64,000 nt of DNA from Leyella stercorea (GTDB lineage: Bacteria > Bacteroidota > Bacteroidia > Bacteroidales > Bacteroidaceae). A program made the translations under genes and the position numbers. Positions within the stretch are counted from its first letter, which is position 1. The number at the start of each line of letters is the position of its first letter. The DNA lies in assembly GCF_021531655.1 (NCBI RefSeq), contig NZ_JADYUF010000006.1:40027-104026 (forward strand). The letters are read 5' to 3'. Of this stretch, positions 32,672-42,467 are shown piece after piece. Under the pieces are notes generated by a model. The model searched no databases. It saw only the letters and a list, made by a program, of their open reading frames with translations, and was not told the DNA's origin.

Positions 32672-33685
32672 TTGGCACGCAACGTTGTCATATTTATTTG
32701 TCTTGGTATTGGAATTGCAGCACTGTTCTTCATAAACATCTTTTATGGAGCAGTGTCAATACCTTTTTCGTCTGTGGTTGATGCCCTTCTTGGGTGTCAA
32801 CTGCCTGAGGCGAGCTGGCAGTTTATTATTTTGCAATCGCGATTGCCGCAAGCCTTGACAGCTCTTTTTGCCGGTTGTGCATTGTCTGTATGCGGATTGA
32901 TGCTACAGGCTGTATTCCGCAATCCGCTTGCCGACCCTTCTATTCTTGGCATTAGTAGTGGCGCAGGATTGGGAGTGGCTCTTGTCATGCTGCTATGGGG
33001 CGGCGGATTCGCTGTCGGCAGTTTGGCTATAGGTGGCTTTGTGGCTGTGCTTGTAGCCGCATTTATCGGTGCTTTCACCGTAACGCTTATCATGTATCTG
33101 CTTTCACTTGTGATTCGTAGCAACACCATATTGCTTATTGTTGGTGTGTTGGTAGGTTACGTATCTTCCTCATTCATTGTTTTGCTCAACTTTTTGGCTT
33201 CACAAGATGGCGTTCGTGCTTATATGATGTGGGGAATGGGCTCCTTCTCGGGTGTTCCTCATACCATGTTGCCCGTCTTTACAATTTCCATTATCTTGTG
33301 TCTTATTGTACCTATATTGCTTGCAAAACCATTGAATCTGCTTGTTCTTGGTAATAAGTACGCCGAAAATCTCGGTGTTGGCATTCGTACTGTGCGTAAT
33401 GCCTTGCTGCTTGCAAGCGGAACGTTGACAGCAATAGTTACAACTTTCTGCGGACCGATTGCTTTCATCGGCCTTGCGGTGCCGCATATGACTCGTCTTG
33501 TATTCAAGACAGACGACTTCCGTATTCTTATTCCTGCCGTTATGCTTTGTGGTGCTGCCACGGCGTTGGTTTGCAACGCTGTGTGTGTATTGCCTGGCGA
33601 TGGTGGCGTAATACCTTTGAATGTGGTTACACCTTTGATTGGTGTGCCGGTAATACTTTATATCATGCTGAAAAAATACTTTTAG
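32672..33685 (+). CDS. FecCD-family ABC transporter permease
   Basis: A 337-residue integral membrane protein of the BtuC/FecCD type, with about ten helices. LPQALTALFAGCALSVCGLMLQAVFRNPLADPSILGISSGAG is the classic family region (about 55-95), and GPIAFIGLAVPHMTRL with a late PGDGGVIPLNVVTPLIGVP also fit. It should move a siderophore, haem or cobalamin. The start codon appears to be TTG at 32672; no ATG is available nearby in frame. No ATP-binding gene is adjacent. A matching solute-binding lipoprotein lies 7 kb away at 40520. Nine bases separate it from ligA. Confidence 0.9.
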   Translation: MARNVVIFICLGIGIAALFFINIFYGAVSIPFSSVVDALLGCQLPEASWQFIILQSRLPQALTALFAGCALSVCGLMLQAVFRNPLADPSILGISSGAGLGVALVMLLWGGGFAVGSLAIGGFVAVLVAAFIGAFTVTLIMYLLSLVIRSNTILLIVGVLVGYVSSSFIVLLNFLASQDGVRAYMMWGMGSFSGVPHTMLPVFTISIILCLIVPILLAKPLNLLVLGNKYAENLGVGIRTVRNALLLASGTLTAIVTTFCGPIAFIGLAVPHMTRLVFKTDDFRILIPAVMLCGAATALVCNAVCVLPGDGGVIPLNVVTPLIGVPVILYIMLKKYF

Positions 33686-35764
<2,079 letters not shown>

Positions 35765-35796
35765 GTAACAGAGCAATTCATTAAATATAAGTAAAT

Positions 35797-36462
35797 ATGA
35801 AAGTTGAGGTTTCTGCTGAGATGCATTCTGTCTGCCCCGTATTTGTAGGCGCTTGCATCACTGCAAACATAATGAATACAGAATATTCAGCCGAGTTGTG
35901 GCGCGAGATTGACGCTTTGAGCGAAGAGTATCGTGCCACGCTCACTACAGAATCATTAAAGCAGATGGAGTCAATTCAGGCTACCCGCCGCATCTACAAA
36001 CTTTGTGGCAAGGATCCGTCGCGCTATCGTCCGTCGGGCGAGGCTCTTGTTCGTCGTGTGTTGCAGGGCAAACAGCTTTATCAGATTGACACTCTTGTCG
36101 ATTTGATAAACCTTGCCAGTATGAAGTATGGTTATAGCATCGGTGCCTTTGATGCCGACCATTTCAGTGGAGAAACGTTGACTCTCGGCATAGGACGTGA
36201 AGGCGAACCTTACGAAGGTATAGGTCGTGGAATGATAAACATAGCAGGTCTGCCGGTATATCGTGACAATATAGGAGGAGTAGGTACCCCGACGAGCGAC
36301 CACGAACGTACCAAGGTAAGCGTCAGTACAACTCATTTGCTTGTTCTTGTCAATGGATATGACGGCAATGAACAGTGTGTGCGCGACACAGCAGAATATA
36401 TAATAGAACTGCTTAATAAATACTGTGAAGCAGCAAACAGCTTCTATACATTATATAAATAG
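35797..36462 (+). CDS. B3/B4 domain protein related to phenylalanyl-tRNA synthetase beta
   Basis: A 221-residue soluble protein. The phrases YRPSGEALVRRVLQGKQLYQIDTLVDLINLASMKYG and FDADHFSGETLTLGIGREGEPY are typical of the free-standing B3/B4 family, which resembles the editing domain of PheT. Some members hydrolyse mischarged tRNA, but others have no proven activity. It lies between ligA (32 bases) and the pantothenate kinase (49 bases) and may be cotranscribed with them. Confidence 0.85.
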   Translation: MKVEVSAEMHSVCPVFVGACITANIMNTEYSAELWREIDALSEEYRATLTTESLKQMESIQATRRIYKLCGKDPSRYRPSGEALVRRVLQGKQLYQIDTLVDLINLASMKYGYSIGAFDADHFSGETLTLGIGREGEPYEGIGRGMINIAGLPVYRDNIGGVGTPTSDHERTKVSVSTTHLLVLVNGYDGNEQCVRDTAEYIIELLNKYCEAANSFYTLYK

Positions 36463-36511
36463 CACTTTACAAGAAACAAAATAACGCTAATCATTAAAAC
36501 AATTCAAAAAT

Positions 36512-37345
36512 ATGGGAATAGTTATAGGCATTGACGTAGGCATAAGCACGACAAAGATTGTGGGCATTGACGAGCAAGGCAAGGTGTTGTCGCCGATACG
36601 TATTCGTGCCACCGACCCCGTTACGTCGCTCTATGGAGCCTTCGGCAAATATCTGCATGAGAATCACATCAAGCTCAGCGATGTTGAGAAGGTGATGCTT
36701 ACGGGCGTAGGCAGCGCTTACATCAACGAACCCGTATATGGACTTTCTACCGATAAGGCAGAGGAGTTTGTTGCTGACGGACTCGGTGCACGATATGAGA
36801 CCAAGCTCGACCGTATGCTTGTTGTCAGTCTTGGCACTGGAACGTCTATCGTAAAGTGCGACGGTGACGACATAAAGCATATTGGTGGCATTGGTATAGG
36901 AGGCGGAACGTTGCAAGGTCTTTCGCGTCTGCTTCTCAAGACCGACGACATCAAGCAGGTAGCGGCACTTGCTGAGGAAGGTGACATCTCACATATCAAT
37001 GTGCTTATAAAGGACATCTGTGCCAATCCGCTGCAAGGCTTGCCTATGGATGCCATAGCCTCGCTTTGGGGAAATGCAAAGAGCAATGCCTCGCGCGAAG
37101 ACATTGCTCTTGGATTGATATGGATGGTATTGCAGTCTATTTGTAGTGCCACAATTTTGTCGTCGCTTGGCAGCGGTATAAAGGAGTTTGTTATGATTGG
37201 CAATCTCACTCTCCTTCCGCAGTGTCAGCGTGTGTTTCCTGCCACCGAACGACTTTATGGTGTGAAATTCCGAATTCCTCAATATTCTGAATTCTGTACT
37301 GCCATAGGTGCTGCTTTGTGCTATCGCAAGATAGACGCCAAATAA
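36512..37345 (+). CDS. Type II pantothenate kinase-like protein
   Basis: A 277-residue ASKHA-fold kinase. Phosphate 1 motif IGIDVGISTTKIVGID (residues 5-20), phosphate 2 VVSLGTGTSIVKCD (about 108), the GGIGIGGGTLQGLSRLLL loop (about 130), and the C-terminal CTAIGAALCY adenosine motif match type II PanK (CoaW/eukaryotic type). It would phosphorylate pantothenate in the first step of CoA synthesis and, in this class, is usually poorly inhibited by CoA. Many Bacteroidota use type III CoaX instead; whether CoaX exists elsewhere in this genome is unknown. Confidence 0.85.
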   Translation: MGIVIGIDVGISTTKIVGIDEQGKVLSPIRIRATDPVTSLYGAFGKYLHENHIKLSDVEKVMLTGVGSAYINEPVYGLSTDKAEEFVADGLGARYETKLDRMLVVSLGTGTSIVKCDGDDIKHIGGIGIGGGTLQGLSRLLLKTDDIKQVAALAEEGDISHINVLIKDICANPLQGLPMDAIASLWGNAKSNASREDIALGLIWMVLQSICSATILSSLGSGIKEFVMIGNLTLLPQCQRVFPATERLYGVKFRIPQYSEFCTAIGAALCYRKIDAK

Positions 37346-37372
37346 TTGATAATAATAAATAATCAATTGACT

Positions 37373-37404
37373 GCGTAGGCTATGGCGAGGACGCCATAGT
37401 CTCC
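37373..37404 (-). repeat. Dispersed hairpin repeat, copy 2
   Basis: On the minus strand GGAGACTATGGCG, loop, CGCCATAGCCTACGC. The inner stem CTATGGCG/CGCCATAG is perfect, with an AGGA loop. A 30-nt stretch of it matches copy 1 (14206) at 27 positions. It lies between convergent pantothenate kinase and dprA. Confidence 0.72.
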
Positions 37405-37512
37405 TATTTGATTGCACTGTCAATTTACTCACATATTGGAATTTCAATACTATCATTCGAAATGTCGGATAAACATTTTTGTATCTGATCATTTCCGCTG
37501 TCTATATTGTTT

Positions 37513-38643
37513 TCAGCCTATAAGATGGTACACTCCACCAGCGTAAAGCCTGACAATACCCTTCAGTTCCAGGTTGAACAGCGTTGAGGCTACTGTACTT
37601 ATAGGCAAACCGCATTTCACAGAAATGATATTTGCCTGCAAATCGTTGGTATGTTGCAGGGTGTTTACGATACGTGTTTCGTCATCGGTTAGCTCGGGAA
37701 ACATCTGTCGTTCAATTCCTTTTTCGCGTGCTTTCTTCAGTTTGGCATCCTGTTCCCATCCCATTGTCTTTACGAAGTCTTCTGCAGATGTAATAAGAGC
37801 AGCCTTGTTGTCACGTATAAGATTGTTGCATCCTTCGCTGTATGGCATTCCTATGTTTCCGGGAAAGGCGAAGACCTCGCGTCCATAGCTGTTGGCAATG
37901 TCTGCCGTTATCAGTCCTCCGCCATGTGCAGCGCTTTCCACCACTATTGTTGCATCTGCAGTGCCTGCAATTATTCGGTTGCGTCGCACAAAGTTTATCT
38001 TGTCGGCATTGGTTGAAGTCATGAATTCGGTGAGCAGACCGCCTTGTTTCAGCATTTCAGTTGCAGTATCCCGGTGTGCGGTAGGGTAGAGATAGTCGAG
38101 ACCGTGTGCCAGTACACCCACGGTTTCGAATCCGTTTTTCAAAGCATTTCGGTGAGCTTGTATGTCCACACCATACGCCAGTCCGCTTACGACAAGCACG
38201 TCAGGGCATAGTTCTTTCAACTGGCTTATGAACTTGCTTATGATTTCCTGTCCGTAGACAGTACAATGTCGTGTGCCAACAACAGATATAATACGTTGCT
38301 TGTTAAGGTCGGCAGTACCTCGATAATATACTACGAGAGGCGCATCCTCGCATTCTCGCAGACGTTGAGGATAGTCGTCATCATTGAAAACAAGTGGTTT
38401 GATTCTGTGGCTTTCGTCAAATTCCAATTCCTTTTCGGCGCGTCGCATGGCATCCGAAATATCCTTGAGAGCCTTAATCAGTCGTGGTGTAGCATCAGGA
38501 AGCACCGCCCGAATATCGTGGCGGTGCTCCATAATGTTCGTTGCCGACCCAAGCTTGCGATAAAGTTGCAAGCTTGTGGCAACGTTGAAGTAGTTGATGC
38601 GTGTCAGAGCGACGGCATATAGTGTTTCTTGGTTTATATTCAT
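37513..38643 (-). CDS. dprA: DNA processing protein DprA/Smf
   Basis: A 376-residue RecA loader for incoming single-stranded DNA in natural transformation. The Rossmann-type region has ISVVGTRHCTVYGQEII (about 122), VSGLAYGVDIQAHR (about 155), the TEF and RRNRIIAG motifs and SAAHGGGLITA. A C-terminal winged-helix (DETRIVNTLQHTNDLQANII) is present. Bacteroidota commonly keep dprA; competence genes are not seen nearby. It is 10 bases after the DASS transporter stop on the same strand. Confidence 0.94.
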   Translation of the reverse strand: MNINQETLYAVALTRINYFNVATSLQLYRKLGSATNIMEHRHDIRAVLPDATPRLIKALKDISDAMRRAEKELEFDESHRIKPLVFNDDDYPQRLRECEDAPLVVYYRGTADLNKQRIISVVGTRHCTVYGQEIISKFISQLKELCPDVLVVSGLAYGVDIQAHRNALKNGFETVGVLAHGLDYLYPTAHRDTATEMLKQGGLLTEFMTSTNADKINFVRRNRIIAGTADATIVVESAAHGGGLITADIANSYGREVFAFPGNIGMPYSEGCNNLIRDNKAALITSAEDFVKTMGWEQDAKLKKAREKGIERQMFPELTDDETRIVNTLQHTNDLQANIISVKCGLPISTVASTLFNLELKGIVRLYAGGVYHLIG

Positions 38644-38653
38644 TCTATAGGTT

Positions 38654-40117
38654 TTACCAAACGTGCAGCTCGCCTAATACGAAGAGCAGTAAATATCCGA
38701 GTATGAGTCCGATGATACCCATGGTCAGACCGATCTTCATCATTTCGTTCTGCTTTACCAGACCGGTAGAGTGTGCAATGGCGTTAGGAGGTGTCGAGAT
38801 AGGCAGAGTCATCGCTACAGACGCTGCCACGGCAATACCGATGAGCACGGTAGGTGTTCCGCCGATGCTGTTGAGCGAGTCACCCATACCCTTACATACC
38901 ACAGCGAGGATTGGCACGAGCAAAGCTGCTGTTGCAGTGTTTGAGATGAAGTTGGACAATATGTAGCAGATGATGCCCGAAGCAAGCAGAATCATTACTG
39001 GCGACCATGATCCGAACGGTATGCTCTTAATCACGTTCTCTGCCAGTCCCGATTCGTTGAGGGCCAATCCGAGTGCAAAACCACCGGCAACCATCCATAT
39101 GACGCTCCAGTTGATTTCTTCAAGGTCGCGTGCTTTGATTACGCCCGTGAATGCGAATACCACGATAGGAATCATGGCTACGGTATTGGAGCCAACGCCT
39201 GTCCAACGGTCGCAAATCCAAAGCAATACGGTTATGATGAAAGTACAAGCCACTACCATGGTGCGCCAGTTGTGCTGTACTTCGCCTTCAATCTCAAGCT
39301 GTATGGTTTTCTTCTTGAACGGGAAGAACTTCTTCAACAGGAACCAGCCGATAAGCAACAGAACTACAGTCAGCGGAAGCATATACATCATCCATTCGCC
39401 AAATCCTATGCCGAGGTTGAGACCGGTAGGTGAGTTGAGATACTTCAGTGCGATAGCATTTGGAGGTGTTCCGATAGGAGTTCCCATACCGCCGATGTTG
39501 GCAGCTACTGGGACAGAGAGAGTCAGAGCAACACGTCCCTTGCCTTCAGGAGGCAGAGCCTTGAACACCGGAGCGAGGAATGTAAGCATCATGGCTGCGG
39601 TTGCAGTGTTGCTGACAAACATCGAGAATACGCCGGTGATGAGTATGAAGCCCAATAGCACGTTCTCGCTCTTCTGTCCGAAAGGCTTGAGCAGTGTGCG
39701 TGCCAGCAATACGTCAAGACCCGACTTGGTGGCTGCAATAGCAAGAATGAAACCGCCAAGGAAGAGTATGATGATTGGGTCGGCAAATGTTGCCATGAGC
39801 GCGCTATGGTCGAGCAGTTCGCTCTTGTCTATTCCCGATCGGAAGAAGTGGAAAGCGTTGTCGGATGTAGTGAGAAGCAGTAAGCCGATAAGCGAAACGG
39901 ATGTTGCCCAAGGTGAGATGGCTTCGGTCACCCACAGTATTGTCGCGAGAGCGAACACAGCGATGATGCGTTGCTGGATTACTGTAAGTCCGTCGATGCC
40001 GAAACTGTCAATCGGAAGGTTCCAGATTATCAGTGTGACAAGGACGGCGATAGCGAAAAGGGTTGCGTTTTTCTTGCTGAAGTTGCCAGTAAGAAGGTTT
40101 CTTTTTTCTGTTGCCAT
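38654..40117 (-). CDS. DASS/SLC13-family sodium-anion symporter
   Basis: A 487-residue transporter with about 11-12 helices. The two sodium/substrate SNT motifs are clear: VSNTATAAMMLTF (about 170) and ISNTATAALLVPI (about 395), each in a helical hairpin, as in VcINDY. GGMGTPIGTPPNAIALKYL and ISTPPNAIAHSTG are the following conserved loops. It should import di- or tricarboxylates, or sulfate, with sodium. The exact substrate cannot be deduced. It has its own promoter at 40227-40256 and likely drives dprA. Confidence 0.92.
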   Translation of the reverse strand: MATEKRNLLTGNFSKKNATLFAIAVLVTLIIWNLPIDSFGIDGLTVIQQRIIAVFALATILWVTEAISPWATSVSLIGLLLLTTSDNAFHFFRSGIDKSELLDHSALMATFADPIIILFLGGFILAIAATKSGLDVLLARTLLKPFGQKSENVLLGFILITGVFSMFVSNTATAAMMLTFLAPVFKALPPEGKGRVALTLSVPVAANIGGMGTPIGTPPNAIALKYLNSPTGLNLGIGFGEWMMYMLPLTVVLLLIGWFLLKKFFPFKKKTIQLEIEGEVQHNWRTMVVACTFIITVLLWICDRWTGVGSNTVAMIPIVVFAFTGVIKARDLEEINWSVIWMVAGGFALGLALNESGLAENVIKSIPFGSWSPVMILLASGIICYILSNFISNTATAALLVPILAVVCKGMGDSLNSIGGTPTVLIGIAVAASVAMTLPISTPPNAIAHSTGLVKQNEMMKIGLTMGIIGLILGYLLLFVLGELHVW

Positions 40118-40226
40118 AAATCTTTGTTAGGTTAGATTAATTAATTCTTTGTTAATAGGTCAGTACAAATCCCGGTCAGAACATCCTCTTGTTGGGGCGG
40201 TTCTTTCCGGGATTGTGTTACGCTCA

Positions 40227-40256
40227 CAAAGATAATCAAAATTGAAATAACGCCAA
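40227..40256 (-). promoter_or_regulatory. Promoter of the DASS transporter
   Basis: Minus strand: TTG at 40254-40256, 19 nt, TATCTTTG at 40227-40234. The leader to the ATG is about 105 nt. Confidence 0.78.
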
Positions 40257-40298
40257 AATTTTTGCAATGTTTTTGAGTGTTATTTTTCATTATGTTTG

Positions 40299-40306
40299 TA
40301 ACTTTG
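40299..40306 (+). promoter_or_regulatory. -7 element upstream of array B
   Basis: TAACTTTG on the plus strand. If used, the 22-nt array B would be transcribed as part of the 5' leader of the solute-binding lipoprotein gene at 40520. Confidence 0.45.
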
Positions 40307-40329
40307 CATCGTTCATTTTATATGACTTT

Positions 40330-40439
40330 GTAAATGTAGTCCTTTTGCACTTCAAAAGGACTCGTTTTGGAGCGTAAAAGGACTCCTTTTGCATAGCTAA
40401 AGTTGTCCTTTTGGAGTGCAAAAGGACAACATTTCGAAA
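40330..40439. repeat. Five tandem 22-nt palindromic units (array B)
   Basis: Units start at 40330, 40352, 40374, 40396 and 40418, again with exact 22-nt period. Cores are variants of array A: AAATGTAGTCCTTTTG, CAAAAGGACTCGTTTTG, TAAAAGGACTCCTTTTG, TAAAGTTGTCCTTTTG and CAAAAGGACAACATTT. The fourth and fifth are near inverse complements (GTTGTCC versus GGACAAC), so they can form a hairpin. It lies in the divergent region between the DASS transporter and the binding protein. Confidence 0.9.
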
Positions 40440-40496
40440 ACTGCCGTTTCCGACTCCTTTTTCGGGTCGGTTATGTACGGTAAACGTCAATACTAT

Positions 40497-40513
40497 ATAA
40501 TATAATAAGGTGT
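40497..40513 (+). repeat. ATAATATAATAAGGTGT motif
   Basis: Same 17-mer as 61400-61416. The 13-mer TATAATAAGGTGT also occurs at 30561 and 63679. Here AAGGTG lies six bases before the ATG at 40520 and might also help ribosome binding. Confidence 0.6.
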
Positions 40514-40519
40514 AAATAT

Positions 40520-41689
40520 ATGAAGTCTCAGTATTCAGGTTTTTCGTTTCTTGCAGGCTTGCGTCTATGTGCGTCGGCATTGGCATTGCTCTCTATTCTT
40601 TCATGTGGCGGCAAACGTACAGGTTCGGCTGCCCAAGGTGGCGACACCATTCGCATGGAATATGCCAAGCATATCACGATAGTAAAGCACGACGGCTATG
40701 CCACAGCCGAACTCTCCAACCCGTGGCGTACAGATGCTGTGTTGCATCGCTATGTATTGGTAGAGCGTAAAGATTCGGCACGTATGGCTTCCAAGGTGTC
40801 TGCATTGGATGGCACTGTAGTGTACACGCCAGTGAAAAGAGCGGTCTTGTTCTCGGCTCCTCATTGCTATCTGATGGGCGAACTTGGTGCCGCTGATGCG
40901 GTGAGTGGTGTGTGCGACTTGAACTATATTAATCTTCCAAATCTGCACAAGGCTGTAGCTGCGGGCCGTATTGCCGATTGTGGCAATGGTATGTCGCCTT
41001 CTGTAGAGCATATAGTGTCGGTATCGTCCGACGCTTTGTTCGTGACTCCGTTCGAGGGAGTCAACTATGGCCAGCTCGCCAATATCGGTGTGCCGCTCGT
41101 AGAGTGTGCCGACTATATGGAGACATCGGCATTGGGGCGTGCCGAATGGATGAAGTTCTATGGCATGCTTGTAGGGCGTGAGCACGAGGCAGACAGCCTT
41201 TTTGCTGTGGTGAAGCGCAATTATGCCGACTATAAAGACCGTGCAATGAAGTCGGCATTGCGTCCGCGTGTCATAACAGAACGTGTGGTGAGTGGCGTGT
41301 GGTATTGTCCGGGTGGCGAGAGTTCGATGGGGCGGTTGTTGTGCGATGCTGGTGTGGATTATGTCTTTGCCGACGACAAGCATAGCGGTTCGCTAACTCT
41401 CTCGCCCGAGAAAGTCATAGAGAAGGCAGCTACAGCCGACTGGTGGCTTTTCGTGAATAGCGGTGCCGGCAAACTCGATCGCAACGGCTTGCTGACAGAA
41501 TATTCAGGCTACAAGATGATAAAGGCTTATCGTGAGGGGCATATACTCGAATGTATACCGAGTATGTCAAACCCATATTTCGAACAAATCTCGTTCCGTC
41601 CCGACTTCCTGATTGCCGATTTTGTCAGTTGGTTTCATCCCGAACTGCATATTTCGCCCTCTGCTCACTACTATAAACTCATGGAATAG
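40520..41689 (+). CDS. ABC transporter solute-binding lipoprotein (siderophore/cobalamin type)
   Basis: A 389-residue lipoprotein with lipobox LLSILSC (Cys about 30), followed by a class III periplasmic binding fold. The N-lobe has AVLFSAPHCYLMGELGAADAVSGVCDLNYI, the connecting helix region has the EHEADSLFAVVKRNYADYKDRA stretch, and the C-lobe has YCPGGESSMGRLLCDAGVDYVF. This type delivers cobalamin, haem or ferric siderophore to FecCD permeases. Its permease partner may be the gene at 32672, which also lacks neighbours. No ATPase gene is in the window. Confidence 0.87.
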   Translation: MKSQYSGFSFLAGLRLCASALALLSILSCGGKRTGSAAQGGDTIRMEYAKHITIVKHDGYATAELSNPWRTDAVLHRYVLVERKDSARMASKVSALDGTVVYTPVKRAVLFSAPHCYLMGELGAADAVSGVCDLNYINLPNLHKAVAAGRIADCGNGMSPSVEHIVSVSSDALFVTPFEGVNYGQLANIGVPLVECADYMETSALGRAEWMKFYGMLVGREHEADSLFAVVKRNYADYKDRAMKSALRPRVITERVVSGVWYCPGGESSMGRLLCDAGVDYVFADDKHSGSLTLSPEKVIEKAATADWWLFVNSGAGKLDRNGLLTEYSGYKMIKAYREGHILECIPSMSNPYFEQISFRPDFLIADFVSWFHPELHISPSAHYYKLME

Positions 41690-41763
41690 TGCATAAAATA
41701 AGGCTGAAAGGTATGATATTGCATAAAAAATGACATTTTTGATGAAAAAAGTGCAGGAAATGT

Positions 41764-41794
41764 TTGGCGGTATAGAAAATAAATACTACCTTTG
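41764..41794 (+). promoter_or_regulatory. Promoter of the tRNA-Ser/tRNA-Glu cluster
   Basis: TTG at 41764-41766, 20 nt, TACCTTTG at 41787-41794. The tRNA-Ser 5' end follows 46 nt later. Confidence 0.8.
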
Positions 41795-41840
41795 CACTCG
41801 CAATTGAGAAACAGTGCTCTGGTTAAAACTTTAATCGTAT

Positions 41841-41927
41841 GGAAGTTTGGGTGAGTGGCTGAAACCAGTAGTTTGCTAAACTGCCGTACGGGTAACCGTA
41901 CCGGGGGTTCGAATCCCCCAGCTTCCG
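41841..41927 (+). tRNA. tRNA-Ser (anticodon GCT)
   Basis: An 87-nt class II tRNA. Acceptor GGAAGTT/AGCTTCC, anticodon stem GTAGT/ACTGC with loop TTGCTAA, variable arm TACGGGTAACCGTA, and T arm GGGGGTTCGAATCCCCC. It reads AGC and AGU. Confidence 0.95.
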
Positions 41928-41953
41928 CTGTTTTCTTGATGCAAAATAACCGC

Positions 41954-42025
41954 GGTGGATTCATCTAATGGTTAGGATACAAGATTCTCAATCTTGGCAT
42001 AGGGGTTCGATTCCCCTATCCACTA
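41954..42025 (+). tRNA. tRNA-Glu (anticodon CTC), copy 1
   Basis: A 72-nt cloverleaf. Acceptor GGTGGAT/ATCCACT (first pair G-U), anticodon stem CAAGA/TCTTG with loop TTCTCAA, T arm AGGGGTTCGATTCCCCT. It decodes GAG. It lies 26 nt after tRNA-Ser. Confidence 0.93.
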
Positions 42026-42089
42026 CGCAGAAAAACAAACTTTAGCTGAGTTGGTTTACAATGCCCAAGCGGTCTTCTTTGAAATTGAT

Positions 42090-42161
42090 GGTGGATTCAT
42101 CTAATGGTTAGGATACAAGATTCTCAATCTTGGCATAGGGGTTCGATTCCCCTATCCACTA
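42090..42161 (+). tRNA. tRNA-Glu (anticodon CTC), copy 2
   Basis: Identical over 72 nt to copy 1, which ends 64 nt upstream. The spacer between them is unrelated to the DNA before copy 1. They are probably processed from one transcript. Confidence 0.93.
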
Positions 42162-42169
42162 CAAATGAT

Positions 42170-42210
42170 AGGGTATGTACACTGAGTATTCAGAGTATAT
42201 ACCCTTTTTC
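42170..42210 (+). terminator. Terminator of the tRNA cluster
   Basis: Stem GGGTAT...AGTATATACCC followed by TTTTTC. It starts nine bases after the second tRNA-Glu. Confidence 0.75.
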
Positions 42211-42415
42211 TTGTTGATAACCAGTGAGTTATGGCCCACTTGATTGGATGTACATAATATATATTATGCTTATGATTGTGCAGTTTTGAAACCATTTTGT
42301 TCATTTCGTTGTGCATGTCGATGTGCATGTTTTTCAATAGAATGAAACCGTATGCAACGATCTGAATATCAAGAACGTTATATCGGTAAAGCTAAGGCTT
42401 TACAATGAAAAATAT
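42211..42415. other. Intergenic stretch without recognised feature
   Basis: No convincing gene, tRNA or repeat. A 61-codon minus-strand frame at 42152-42337 overlaps the tRNA and terminator and has an odd composition, so it is not called. Confidence 0.4.
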
Positions 42416-42466
42416 AAAGAACCTGTCGTAATCTCATCTTTTTATTGAGATTACGACAGGTTCTTT
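42416..42466. terminator. Perfect 21-bp bidirectional terminator
   Basis: AAAGAACCTGTCGTAATCTCA faces its exact complement across an eight- to nine-base loop, with T-rich DNA on both outer sides. It begins two bases after the ATPase stop codon on the minus strand. Confidence 0.9.
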
Positions 42467-42467
42467 A

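Noticed and set aside
42152..42337. Possible small gene on the minus strand after the tRNA cluster
   Set aside because: It overlaps the tRNA-Glu 3' end and its terminator and has no recognisable domain or start signal.
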